Positions 8,448-17,748 of a stretch of DNA of 64,000 nt are shown in pieces (position 1 is the first letter of the stretch; every line of letters starts with the position of its first letter). The position numbers were made by a program, and so were the translations under genes. Location: NCBI RefSeq assembly GCF_002095535.1, contig NZ_MLJI01000002.1:505786-569785 (forward strand), written 5' to 3'. The stretch is from Pantoea cypripedii (GTDB lineage Bacteria; Pseudomonadota; Gammaproteobacteria; Enterobacterales; Enterobacteriaceae). The notes below the pieces were generated by a model. The model searched no databases and had not been told where the DNA came from. It saw only the letters and a program-made list of their open reading frames with translations.

Positions 8448-9797
8448 TTATTTGCGTTGTTTTCTGCGCATCAGCAGCAACAAGGCCAGCAACACAATTA
8501 CGCCACCAGCTATCATGCCGCCTTTGGCCACGGCCAGCAGCGATGACGGTTTGCCACCCGCACGCAGTTCCTTCACCCGTTCCGCAGTCGTCTGGACCTT
8601 AGCATCGCCAAAGTTCTGGAACAGGTAGTTCACCAGCGTCGCAACCTGCTTGTCATCCATCTGACGAGAGAAGGCAGGCATTGCCTGGCCCTTGTCCGGC
8701 ACCAGACCATCCAGCACCGCCATCACGGCGTTGTCCGCCACCGGACGGCGGAACACCGCGTTGCCATAAAGCGCAGGCAAACCGTTACGCCCTTCCCCTG
8801 ACAGCTGGTGACAGGTGGCACAATGGTTGTTGTACAGCATGGCCCCTTCTGACGCATTACCTGACATCAGATCAAATTCACTCATCGGTTTTGCCGGAGG
8901 AAGCTGCGATTTGTCAGAGGTAGGATTGATTTGCTGGGCCGGAACATCGCGCAAATACGTCGCGATAGCGCTGAGATCCGCCGATGACAAATGACTGAAG
9001 CTCTTGTTAATCGCCTCCAGCATCGGACCACCCGCCTGCGAACCTTCACCGGAGTTACCGGTGGAGAGATAAGAAATCAGCGCTTTGTCAGACCAGCCGC
9101 CAATCCCCGCATGCACATCAGAGGTGATATTCGGTGCAAACCATGTCCCCAGTGAGGCACCCGCCAGCGACTTATCTGACTGCTCAGCCATCAGCACATT
9201 ACGTGGGGTGTGGCAGGTTGAACAGTGAGCCAGCCCTTCTACCAGATAAGCCCCGCGATTCCATTCAGCAGATTTACTGCTATCCGGCGTGAACGGTTTG
9301 CTGTCGGCAAACAGCAGATTCCAGCCCGCCATCGACAGACGGATATTGAACGGGAATGGCAGGTCAGTCTGCGGTCCTTTGTCATCAACCGGTTGCACGC
9401 CATGCATAAAGTACGCGTACAGCGCCTTCATATCCTCGTCGGTAATCTTTGCATACGAGGTGTACGGCATGGCCGGGTAGAGATTAGACCCGTCCTTACG
9501 TACACCGTGTCGCACCGCCTTTTCAAAATCACTCAGGCTGTAATCGCCAATACCGGCGGTTTTAGAAGGGGTGATGTTGGTGCTGTAAATGCTGCCCAGC
9601 GGGGTCTGTAATGACAATCCACCGGCGAAGGGTTTACCCGCAGGGGCGGTATGGCAGGCGCCACAGTCACCGGCAGTCGCCAGGTACTGGCCTTTGGCGA
9701 TTAACGCGGCTGAGGAATCATCATCGGCGTGAGCCGATGCGCTGAGTGACAGTGCCAGAGCCAGTCCGGTCAGGCTTAAAGAAAGCGATTTTTTCAT
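8448..9797 (-). CDS. Triheme cytochrome c subunit of membrane sugar/alcohol dehydrogenase
   Basis: The protein has 449 aa; the ATG at 9797 follows AAGGAGAG. After a signal peptide ending in SASAHA come three c-type heme sites: CGACH, CSTCH and CATCH. A C-terminal membrane anchor follows (GGMIAGGVIVLLALLLLMRR). This is the architecture of the electron-transfer subunit of acetic-acid-bacteria-type alcohol, gluconate and fructose dehydrogenases. It accepts electrons from the flavoprotein and passes them to ubiquinone on the periplasmic side. Its start is 11 bases after the flavoprotein stop, so the three genes at 8448-11951 form one operon. Confidence 0.92.
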   Translation of the reverse strand: MKKSLSLSLTGLALALSLSASAHADDDSSAALIAKGQYLATAGDCGACHTAPAGKPFAGGLSLQTPLGSIYSTNITPSKTAGIGDYSLSDFEKAVRHGVRKDGSNLYPAMPYTSYAKITDEDMKALYAYFMHGVQPVDDKGPQTDLPFPFNIRLSMAGWNLLFADSKPFTPDSSKSAEWNRGAYLVEGLAHCSTCHTPRNVLMAEQSDKSLAGASLGTWFAPNITSDVHAGIGGWSDKALISYLSTGNSGEGSQAGGPMLEAINKSFSHLSSADLSAIATYLRDVPAQQINPTSDKSQLPPAKPMSEFDLMSGNASEGAMLYNNHCATCHQLSGEGRNGLPALYGNAVFRRPVADNAVMAVLDGLVPDKGQAMPAFSRQMDDKQVATLVNYLFQNFGDAKVQTTAERVKELRAGGKPSSLLAVAKGGMIAGGVIVLLALLLLMRRKQRK

Positions 9798-9808
9798 GGT
9801 GGCTCTCC

Positions 9809-11413
9809 TTAAATTTTGCCCAGAATGGCGTCGGCGGTACGTAAGCCAAGCGCGCATGCTGTCAGGGTGGAGTTGGCGGTCGCGACCGTTGGCATCACGC
9901 CGGTCGATACGATGTATAAATTGTCGTATTCCCAGGCTTTACCGTGATGGTCAGTCACTGAGGTTTTTTCATCAAAACCCATCGCCAGCGTACCGGTAAT
10001 ATGCTGGTTATTGCTGTAAACCCCCGGCGTGGAGTAACGCACATCGGTGGCACCCAGCATCCTGGCGATATCGGCATACACGGCTAAAGAATGCTGCATG
10101 CCTTTCTCTACGTAGCTGTCAAATGAGTAGGAGAAAGACGGCGTTGGCAGACCCAGTGCATCTTTTTTCGAGGTGCTCAGCATGGTGCGGTTATTCGGAT
10201 CAGGTAACTGCTCCAGAACGTTTTTAATACTCAGCTCGTGAGAAGCACGGAAACGGATAGCATCATCCAGCGCCTGCCCGGTAAGACCTTCTTTGATCGC
10301 GCCAGCAGTGACACCAGCCACCCGCGATGAGTTGGAAATATCGATACGGAACGCGGCGGATTCAGAACGGAAAGCCCCGTCACGCAGCTGCTGAATAGAA
10401 GACGGGCTCATCGGGCCACGACCCGGCCACAGTGGCTCATCAACATAAAAAGTTGCTGAGTTGGAAGGATGATCCATCAGATTGCGCCCCACCTGGTCAT
10501 AGTTATTGCACAGACCATGCGGGTTTTTCGCATCGGCGGAGAGGAACAGAATTTTGGATGATTCGATCGCGTTGGCGGCCAGCACCACGATTTCGGCTTC
10601 CACCCGATGCGATTGCTTATTCCAGTCGTAATAATGGACGGCGGTTATTTTGCCATGATCATTTTGTTCCAGCTTATACACCACCGCCTGGGGCAGCAGC
10701 TGAACGCCAGCTTTTTCTGCGGCATCGGCGGCGATGCCACCATGATACTGCGCATCAATCGGGCAGATAGGCATGCAGTTGTTATTGCCGCAGCACTGAG
10801 GACGTCCATCATAAGGCAGCGAATTGCGTCCGGTGGTGTTGGTCAGCACTTCATACTTTGGTGCCAGACGATCCGTGACGCGTTGTTCCAGGTAGGATTT
10901 TTTTACCCCTGGCATCGGAAAAGGCTGTTTGCGCGGCGAATATTTTGCCATTTCGTCCGGACCGGAAACGCCCCATAACAGCTCGGCCTCATAATAATAA
11001 GGTTCCAGGTCGTCATAGCTGATCGGCCAGTCACGCCCTACCCCGTACTGGGTCTTCAGGCGGAAATCGGCGGGCACCAGACGCCAGGCCTGTGCTGCCC
11101 AGTGCCAGCTGGTGCCGCCCACCACGCGCAGATATTCAGGTTTGTAGGCCTGCGGACCGGTCTGGTCGAGGTAACCGTTATCTTCCGGTTTGTAATCCGG
11201 AAAAGGGGCGATTTTTGAGTTGGGATAGGGGGCAATAAAATCGTCTTTACGTGCCGAGTGGCGAAAATTGCTGACGATGGTATCGCGCTGAATACGCGGA
11301 CCCGCTTCCAGCATCAACACTTTGCGTCCGGCCAGCGCCAGCTTACGAGCGGTTAATGCGCCCACCACACCGGAACCGATGACAACAACATCAGTAGTAA
11401 TAGTTTCAGACAT
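9809..11413 (-). CDS. GMC-family FAD dehydrogenase, large catalytic subunit
   Basis: The protein has 534 aa. The N-terminal ADP-binding motif is VVVIGSGVVGALTARKLALAGRKVLMLEAG-like (GSGVVG), and the C-terminal GMC half has the conserved STGVMPTVATANSTLTACAL stretch. A Cys-rich patch, PQCCGNNNCMPICP, is typical of the membrane dehydrogenase branch (fructose, sorbitol and gluconate dehydrogenases). It has no signal peptide of its own and would be carried to the periplasm with its Tat-dependent small subunit. The sugar oxidised cannot be fixed from sequence: gluconate, fructose and sorbitol are all possible. Confidence 0.9.
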   Translation of the reverse strand: MSETITTDVVVIGSGVVGALTARKLALAGRKVLMLEAGPRIQRDTIVSNFRHSARKDDFIAPYPNSKIAPFPDYKPEDNGYLDQTGPQAYKPEYLRVVGGTSWHWAAQAWRLVPADFRLKTQYGVGRDWPISYDDLEPYYYEAELLWGVSGPDEMAKYSPRKQPFPMPGVKKSYLEQRVTDRLAPKYEVLTNTTGRNSLPYDGRPQCCGNNNCMPICPIDAQYHGGIAADAAEKAGVQLLPQAVVYKLEQNDHGKITAVHYYDWNKQSHRVEAEIVVLAANAIESSKILFLSADAKNPHGLCNNYDQVGRNLMDHPSNSATFYVDEPLWPGRGPMSPSSIQQLRDGAFRSESAAFRIDISNSSRVAGVTAGAIKEGLTGQALDDAIRFRASHELSIKNVLEQLPDPNNRTMLSTSKKDALGLPTPSFSYSFDSYVEKGMQHSLAVYADIARMLGATDVRYSTPGVYSNNQHITGTLAMGFDEKTSVTDHHGKAWEYDNLYIVSTGVMPTVATANSTLTACALGLRTADAILGKI

Positions 11414-11441
11414 GTCAGTTACTTATTCTCAGTAGATGGAT

Positions 11442-11951
11442 TTAACCGATGGTTAACGGTGGTTTTGCAGCCCAGCTGCCATATGCGCCATAGGCGTAGG
11501 TCGGTGGCCTGAGCACGTCGGCAACAACCTGATTCGAGAAGGCTTCGACATAGGCCACGCAGACGGCCTGATCGCCTTTACCAACGATACCCAGATACCA
11601 GCCCGTGAGAATGTCGGCGGGCAGATGCGCCAAATCGGCAACAGAAGGGTCCGCTGCCAGCTTGCTGCTGATCTCGCTGGCACTCAGGGACTGTTGTTCA
11701 ATCCACTGCTGAAGTTTGCTGACTTTACTGCTGAAGTTACTGTCGATCCGGGAGAAGGAGGAGAGGAGAACCCGGGTGAAATTTTCTGGGAGTTGTGCTT
11801 TTCCAGTCAGAAGCGTGGAGATTTTAGTGAAATCATCATCCGGGGAAGCGCTTGCATAAGAGGGAAACACCGGGATAACCGCGGCCGCAGCCAGTACCCC
11901 CATGCCTTGCAACAAATGCCTGCGCGAGACACCACCTGATTGCTCAAACAT
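11442..11951 (-). CDS. Small Tat-exported subunit of the membrane dehydrogenase
   Basis: The protein has 169 aa. The ATG at 11951 follows CAGGAAATTT and removes a 13-residue extension without a ribosome site. It begins with a twin-arginine signal (SRRHLLQGMG followed by a hydrophobic Ala/Val stretch). The mature part (DDFTKISTLLTG...) matches the short subunit of FAD sorbitol/fructose dehydrogenases as I remember the family. It is needed for export and folding of the flavoprotein. It is the first gene of the operon, 28 bases before the flavoprotein, downstream of a TATAAT box and a large palindrome. Confidence 0.85.
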   Translation of the reverse strand: MFEQSGGVSRRHLLQGMGVLAAAAVIPVFPSYASASPDDDFTKISTLLTGKAQLPENFTRVLLSSFSRIDSNFSSKVSKLQQWIEQQSLSASEISSKLAADPSVADLAHLPADILTGWYLGIVGKGDQAVCVAYVEAFSNQVVADVLRPPTYAYGAYGSWAAKPPLTIG

Positions 11952-12050
11952 AAATTTCCTGCCAATTATGATTATGTTGTTATGACTCAATAGTCACCGA
12001 GGCCGGGTAATCCCTGCCATCTGTGCTAAAGATCTTTTAATACCTCAATC

Positions 12051-12056
12051 ATTATA
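12051..12056 (-). promoter_or_regulatory. -10 box upstream of the dehydrogenase operon
   Basis: A perfect TATAAT on the minus strand lies about 100 bases before the small-subunit ATG. No good -35 hexamer stands at 17 bases, so an activator may be required. A TGTGATCC half site further upstream could be part of a CRP site. Confidence 0.4.
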
Positions 12057-12096
12057 GGGTGATAAAATTTAACATGGATCACAAAATCGCAGGAAA

Positions 12097-12126
12097 ATGA
12101 TAACGATTAGCGCTAATTGTTATCAT
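12097..12126. promoter_or_regulatory. Large palindromic operator, LacI/GalR type
   Basis: A 30-base near-perfect palindrome (28 of 30 positions symmetric) with arms ATGATAAC and GTTATCAT around a TTAGCGCTAA core. The AGCGCT centre is also the centre of the ideal lac operator. It lies 40 bases upstream of the TATAAT box of the dehydrogenase operon, so a LacI-family regulator sensing a sugar or sugar acid probably controls that operon. Confidence 0.6.
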
Positions 12127-12211
12127 GCGTTTATGAATGGTAACGGAATGTGTTTGTGCAAAACTGTTGGCAGAGTGTCGGGAGCGGCAGCCATCTGGGA
12201 GGCGTCAGTCC

Positions 12212-12231
12212 GAGGCCTTCGAGAAGGCCTC
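12212..12231. repeat. Hairpin between the dehydrogenase promoter and the giant gene
   Basis: GAGGCCTTC and GAAGGCCTC are perfect complements separated by two bases. It lies about 50 bases after the stop codon of the giant minus-strand gene and may act as its terminator, although no T run follows. Confidence 0.45.
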
Positions 12232-12283
12232 ACCATGAGGACAGAGACTGCCTTTGGAAACGGGGTCACTCCAGACACCCAAT

Positions 12284-15200
12284 TTAGTGGGCCCGAATAT
12301 AATCTGCAATGTCTGGTGGTACCGGGTCATTGTAATGTAATCCCCCACCCCACTTAACCATATATTGGGAAAAAGTGAGATTTAATCTGTCTTCCATCTC
12401 ACCGTAAGATCCGAACCCACCCCTGGGTAATTTTGCTATTTTGTCTTCAACAGAATCAACTGTTGGCGATATAACTGTTGGCTCAGTGTTTGTGAAAAGT
12501 TTATCCAGTTTATCATAAACAACTTTCGCACTATTCCCTGTTAATCTGCCAAAAAACATTTTCCCACCCGGAGTTAATGAGTTCCAAAATTCCGCGGCAC
12601 TTTTCCACCCTTGCCTTCCACTATTTGTTAAAACTGAAGCCGTGCTTTTAAAGAATGATGCTAGTATCTCAGCTTTGTTTTGTGGATTTCTTATAAATTC
12701 CTGGGCCGCATTGCCTGCAAGATCACTCAACTTATCCATGTTTGCTTTTGCAAGTGCTCCAGCACCCATATTCACCACCCAACTAATTAATGCATCCCGA
12801 ATGTGCCCACCTAGTTTTTGAGGGTCATCTTCAACTGAGGCCTTAAGTAATGAAGGTACGCTATTTAATAAACTAATACCATAATTAACAACTGGCGTTA
12901 TTTTCATTGCAGGCCCCCACACAGGATATGCAGAAAGAAACAATTGTAATGCATTCGCTCCATATGTAACATTGGCTTCAAAGCTACTCCAGGTGGCGAA
13001 ATCAAAATCGCTCTTCTTGTTACCAATAAGGGTTGGCGTAAGAATATAGTCTATTTTTCCCCTCACACCAGGTTTAATTGCGAATTCCTTATCATACGGA
13101 GGAACCTCATGTCGTATTGTTCTAAAATTACCAACATTTCTCAGGGAAACATTGTCTTTTTTCGAAAGACCTTCGTTAATAGCCGTTCTTAATTCTTGAG
13201 ATATATTTTGTTCCCTTTGCAGTTTAGAATAACTCACAGGTTCAAACCCTGGATTTGTACTAAATATATAGCCCTTGTGGAAGAAAAGATTCGGTACAAC
13301 TTTTCCACAAAAAATCACCTGTGTTACATCATTGAGATCGGCCTCAGTAACCATTCCCACAGGGCTGTTATTTTGGTGGGTAATATTATAAAACTCGATA
13401 CTCGCCTTTGCATTTTGTTTTAAATGATCACGAATTTCATTCGTATGACTATCCAGGGCTTTCTCGTATCGATCCTCCATATAACTTAGTAAAAAACCAC
13501 CATTTAATTGATGTTTCAAACTATCAGGGTAGTCCGCTGGCCATGTAATTTGAAATCCTGTGCCAGCAACCTTTCTTAATAGAGTATTGTTTTCCTCAAT
13601 AAACTTCCGTGCTGTCCCATTAGCAATTTCAGCGGGAGTAAACCCTTCCTCCATTTTCTTCTTAAAAACTTGTGACTTAAACAAACCAAAAAGGTCCCAG
13701 GAATTATCAACTTCCACTTTTATTCTATCGTTTTTAATTCGACTGTCTGGATTTGAGATACCATTTGAGGAATATGCTTCCTCCAGTACATCGTTAGTGA
13801 ATTTTGATAACGGTTGTTTTACGTCAATCCGGACATTACTATTCAGAGATTTTTCAAGAGCTCGATTCTGCATAATTCTGGTGAGGCGCGTTTCTCGAGG
13901 TATCTCATCCAGGTTATCATTACTGGTGTCATCAGGTCGTGAGGATATGTTTGCCGTTTTTCTGGAACTGAACAGAGAATCGCCTCCAAATGCAAAGTGT
14001 AGCCCATCAGTATTATTTTCATCGTTCGCATCAAGGTTAATGTCAAGCTTCCCTGCCATGCGGTGGTCACCCGTCCGCAATCCCATCAGCGTCGCCGTAA
14101 TGTTGCGGGTCTCCCTCTCTCCTTTCCCCCACAGATGGGTCACCTCGTGGCGCAGCAAGTCTTTACCAGCAGCTCCTTCCCGGATAAAAATACGGCTGTC
14201 GCCCTCCCTGACGCAGGCATCAAACTCAGACTGCCCGGGCTTACTCTTCCCGAGAATAACCAGCTGGTTGGCGTTCTCACCGCCTGTCTGGTAAGAGCGC
14301 AGCCTCTCAGACTGGGCATCACATGCCGCTATCAGGTCCTTCGGCGTCAATCCTCTTTCTTTTATAAAATCACGCTCTGCTTTTGTCAGGGTGCCGTTTA
14401 ACCTGGCTTTTTCCTGTGCAAGATCTTTCAGTGCATCGTCCAGGGCGCGGTCAATCATCGCAACTTCGTCTTTCCGCATACCCTCAGGACCTGTCCGCCC
14501 ACGTCTGGCAATATCAGCTATCTCTCCGACGGCCTGTTCCACGCGGTCTCCCTGCCCCCGGTAAGGGAACACCTGATTGCGCAGTGACGCACTCTCCATG
14601 GTATCAGTGATAAATTCTGCAGCCGCCCCGACACCTTCTCTTCCCCCGGCAGCAGCCAGCGTGATTCCGGAACTGATGAGGTTATTCGCCACGAAATGAT
14701 TATTTGCCTGCTCCATCGTATGAGCGAAGCCGTTCTTTCGGATGTCACTCAGCATCGCCAGTCCGTTTTTGGTATCCCTGAGGACCTGCGGCATTGCCGC
14801 ATCGACGGTCAATGCCGCCGCAAATTTCCAGGTGTCCTTTTTGGCCTGGGAAAGGGTTCCGGAAGGCAGGCCACGGCGAGGCAGGAGCCCTTTTCTCAGA
14901 GAATCAACACGTTCATTCCCTGCCTTAAGGATTAAACCTGCTGACACAACTCCACGGACACGCCCCCATGCACTGCCCACGAAACCTCCCGGCACAAAGA
15001 TGTTGACACTCTGTGAAATCAGTTTGCGGAATGTCAGACGGACGAGTGAACTCCCCAGCCTGGCTGCGCCTTTGTCTGTCATCAGATTTGCCCACTTCAG
15101 ACCCGGCTCTGCCAGAACTTCCCTGTACGCGCGGGGAAGTTTTAACGTGCCGTCACATTTTTGCCGGTAATATTCTTTAATCAGTGCAGCAAATGCTTTC

Positions 15201-17641
15201 CTGTCAAATCCGGGTGAATCAATCTCTCCGGCAAGCTTCTCCGCCTGCGCCTCTACCAAAGCGTGTTTTTCCGCCGGACTTAACCCCTTTATTTCGTCCA
15301 CCTGCTCTGCCAGCACCAGTGCAAGATATATCGACAACCTCTGCTGTGGGCCGTAAACCTCAGGCTCCCGGTGAGTGACCTCCCGAAGTGCTGTTACCGC
15401 TTTCCGCATCGCCCCCTCAGCCTGTAGCAGAGCCTCTGAGGCAGGCAACCCCACTTCGCTTTTTGTTAACCGGTCCTGCGAAAATGCCAGGGTCTCTGCG
15501 CTTCCTGCCGCCTTACGGGCTTCATTCACGGCCTTTTTAAATCCGCCATGACACTGTTGAATATCTGAAAGGAATTTCCTGAGAATATTCACTTTTTTTC
15601 GCTGCTGACTTATGTCTTCAGGTCGCGCAGGGAGTTTGCGGGGGTCATCTTTTTCCATAGCGTTCAGTTGAGCTTTCGCCAGGGTGAATTCATTCTGACT
15701 GGTCGTCTGCAGCGCGTGCAGTGTTTTTTGGGTTTCCTGCCAGCGGTGTTCAACGAACGAAAAGGCTTCTTTCAGCTCAGTCCGGGCTAATGATATGGCT
15801 TCAACACTTTTAGTGCGCATGTCGCTCACATTGCTCAGGGAATCAAAGCCTTTTTTATGCACCTGCATATCAGCCACTTTATCGGCAGCTTTGGCATTCC
15901 CAGCCAGTGCCTTGCCCTTGAGCACAAACCAGTGCAGTGACGTAAGCAGCGGGTCACTTTTTACCTCAAGCAGGTCCGTCAGTTTTTTTCTCTCTGCTCC
16001 GGGCGAACCCATCTTTTCAGTAACCCCCGCCACCTTATGTACCGCTTCGGCACCCGCACTACGAAGCGCCACCGACATCTCTTTCAGCTGCGTCAGTGTA
16101 TCTGTCTTGATATCAACAGACTGCACGCTCCGGATATTCTCGCGTACCAGGCTGAATGCCAGTCCGGTATCCCTGAGCGGCTGTTTAAGCTCCTGCGACT
16201 TGATACTTTTATGTGCATGTATGAGTTTATCCACCGCCTCATTAAACACGTCACGCTGCGTTTTCGGCTCATCAGTGTTGCCGGCACTCATAAGCGTTCT
16301 GTACATAGCAACCGCCGCAGTAGCGGCCTCTTTGAGCTCCTTCGCGCCGGCTATGGTTGGCGTTTCCCCTGATGCCAGTGCCTTCAGGTGGGGCGCCAGG
16401 AATTCGCAAAATGTCTGCAACTGGCTGACAGCATCCCTGACCTTCCCTTTCGGTAGGGTATCGACAGCCTTTGACAGCGTTTGCGTCGCCTCCCGGATAT
16501 AAATCCGCTCCCGGTAAACACCTTTTTCAAGATTTTGCTCATGTGCTTTCAGGTTGTTCAGGACATCGGTCACCGGATCTTTTTTGCTGCCGGGGATGGA
16601 TACTTTCAGAAGTGCAGCTTTTACCCTGCCGGATTTATCCGGATAAGTACTTTCAATAGATTCATTTCTTCTCTTCTTCACGATCTTAAGCGCATCTTTT
16701 ATTTTACGCCGGGCGTTGCTCAGTTTCTCCGGCAGTCCAAGAACATCACTCCCCGTGGCTGCTGCCCTGATGCTCTTCAGTATGTCAACCGCGCCTTCCA
16801 ATGCCGCAGACAGGTCTATCAGCGCCTCGCAGGCGTCAAGGCGTACCTGTTTTTCTTCCGCTGACAGACGTTCTGCAGTTTCAGGCTTGTTAATAGCCTC
16901 CATACTGTCCTTCATCACCTTAACGGCCGCCGCCAGCACACTGCGATCTTCCGGGTTGGCCAGCTTTGAGTTCTGTGCGTCATCCAGACTTTCCACTGCG
17001 GCTTTCAGTTCCGATCCCAAATCATCAAGGTGTTCTCGGTTTCGTCCCCCCTCCCGGATAAATTCATTCGCAGTGGCAACGACGCTTTCACGGGTCTCCT
17101 CATCCAGCAGCAGACGGAGGGTCTGCACATCAACAGCCGCTTCTTCTTTCGCTTCCGCTTCCGCTGTGGCTGGCTGCATTCCTGTGAGTTCATCCGTTCT
17201 GGCCAGGCTTTTTTCCACAGATGCCATCACATCCTGCAGGAACACTTCTGTGGAGTTGAGAAGGTCTTCGGCCTTTTTCGTGAATCTTGCTCCTTCAGGA
17301 AGGTCCTTAAATTTTTCGGCGGGAAATATCTCCCACAGTGCCTTCCAGTTTTTGCAGGCATAGGGTTCGTCCAGCTCACCATTCGCTGCTATGAATCCCC
17401 TCTTCGAGAGGCTCTCCTGGAGAGCGGGAGAAGATTTCTGGTAATCATTCAGTAACCGGAGACTTTCTTCATTAGATTCAGGCATTTGTTTCATTACATT
17501 GCATCCCATAGATAAAACAACAACACAGGCCATGTCCTCATGGGTGCCTGGGCTGTCTTTCCGGACGCTATCTGCCGGAGCGATGGAATTTACGATTGAG
17601 GGTGGGACGGTGTCGTTTTGAAACTTCATTGTGGTGTGCAC
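12284..17641 (-). CDS. Giant protein with HExxH motif, candidate toxin or effector
   Basis: The reading frame encodes about 1785 aa. The first codon is GTG at 17641; an ATG at 17629 is the alternative. An AAGGA site lies about ten bases before the GTG. I do not recognise the whole protein. Residues about 60-800 are almost entirely charged helices that look like coiled coil. Residues about 900-1060 contain Gly/Ala-rich, possibly membrane-inserting segments. At residues 1165-1169 is HEVTH in RHEVTHLWGKGE, a zincin-like motif. The last third (from about residue 1215) is clearly more AT-rich than the rest and ends with hydrophobic helices (LFLSAYPVWGPAM and following). Size, helices and a protease-like centre resemble large secreted toxins or type III effectors. 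No secretion genes or chaperone are nearby, so the role is inference. Confidence 0.7.
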   Translation of the reverse strand: MHTTMKFQNDTVPPSIVNSIAPADSVRKDSPGTHEDMACVVVLSMGCNVMKQMPESNEESLRLLNDYQKSSPALQESLSKRGFIAANGELDEPYACKNWKALWEIFPAEKFKDLPEGARFTKKAEDLLNSTEVFLQDVMASVEKSLARTDELTGMQPATAEAEAKEEAAVDVQTLRLLLDEETRESVVATANEFIREGGRNREHLDDLGSELKAAVESLDDAQNSKLANPEDRSVLAAAVKVMKDSMEAINKPETAERLSAEEKQVRLDACEALIDLSAALEGAVDILKSIRAAATGSDVLGLPEKLSNARRKIKDALKIVKKRRNESIESTYPDKSGRVKAALLKVSIPGSKKDPVTDVLNNLKAHEQNLEKGVYRERIYIREATQTLSKAVDTLPKGKVRDAVSQLQTFCEFLAPHLKALASGETPTIAGAKELKEAATAAVAMYRTLMSAGNTDEPKTQRDVFNEAVDKLIHAHKSIKSQELKQPLRDTGLAFSLVRENIRSVQSVDIKTDTLTQLKEMSVALRSAGAEAVHKVAGVTEKMGSPGAERKKLTDLLEVKSDPLLTSLHWFVLKGKALAGNAKAADKVADMQVHKKGFDSLSNVSDMRTKSVEAISLARTELKEAFSFVEHRWQETQKTLHALQTTSQNEFTLAKAQLNAMEKDDPRKLPARPEDISQQRKKVNILRKFLSDIQQCHGGFKKAVNEARKAAGSAETLAFSQDRLTKSEVGLPASEALLQAEGAMRKAVTALREVTHREPEVYGPQQRLSIYLALVLAEQVDEIKGLSPAEKHALVEAQAEKLAGEIDSPGFDRKAFAALIKEYYRQKCDGTLKLPRAYREVLAEPGLKWANLMTDKGAARLGSSLVRLTFRKLISQSVNIFVPGGFVGSAWGRVRGVVSAGLILKAGNERVDSLRKGLLPRRGLPSGTLSQAKKDTWKFAAALTVDAAMPQVLRDTKNGLAMLSDIRKNGFAHTMEQANNHFVANNLISSGITLAAAGGREGVGAAAEFITDTMESASLRNQVFPYRGQGDRVEQAVGEIADIARRGRTGPEGMRKDEVAMIDRALDDALKDLAQEKARLNGTLTKAERDFIKERGLTPKDLIAACDAQSERLRSYQTGGENANQLVILGKSKPGQSEFDACVREGDSRIFIREGAAGKDLLRHEVTHLWGKGERETRNITATLMGLRTGDHRMAGKLDINLDANDENNTDGLHFAFGGDSLFSSRKTANISSRPDDTSNDNLDEIPRETRLTRIMQNRALEKSLNSNVRIDVKQPLSKFTNDVLEEAYSSNGISNPDSRIKNDRIKVEVDNSWDLFGLFKSQVFKKKMEEGFTPAEIANGTARKFIEENNTLLRKVAGTGFQITWPADYPDSLKHQLNGGFLLSYMEDRYEKALDSHTNEIRDHLKQNAKASIEFYNITHQNNSPVGMVTEADLNDVTQVIFCGKVVPNLFFHKGYIFSTNPGFEPVSYSKLQREQNISQELRTAINEGLSKKDNVSLRNVGNFRTIRHEVPPYDKEFAIKPGVRGKIDYILTPTLIGNKKSDFDFATWSSFEANVTYGANALQLFLSAYPVWGPAMKITPVVNYGISLLNSVPSLLKASVEDDPQKLGGHIRDALISWVVNMGAGALAKANMDKLSDLAGNAAQEFIRNPQNKAEILASFFKSTASVLTNSGRQGWKSAAEFWNSLTPGGKMFFGRLTGNSAKVVYDKLDKLFTNTEPTVISPTVDSVEDKIAKLPRGGFGSYGEMEDRLNLTFSQYMVKWGGGLHYNDPVPPDIADYIRAH

Positions 17642-17748
17642 GGGAGGTTTTCCTTGTCAATTGAGGTTAAATTGACCGGGATTCTATGCTGTCACCAAAC
17701 CAGGCTCTTTGGAGTTAAGCCGATTTTTTATGTTTTTTGGCATTGCCG

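Noticed and set aside
13560..17455. Several long plus-strand reading frames opposite the giant gene
   Set aside because: They have no family features or ribosome sites and mirror the codon pattern of the minus-strand gene. They are antisense shadows.
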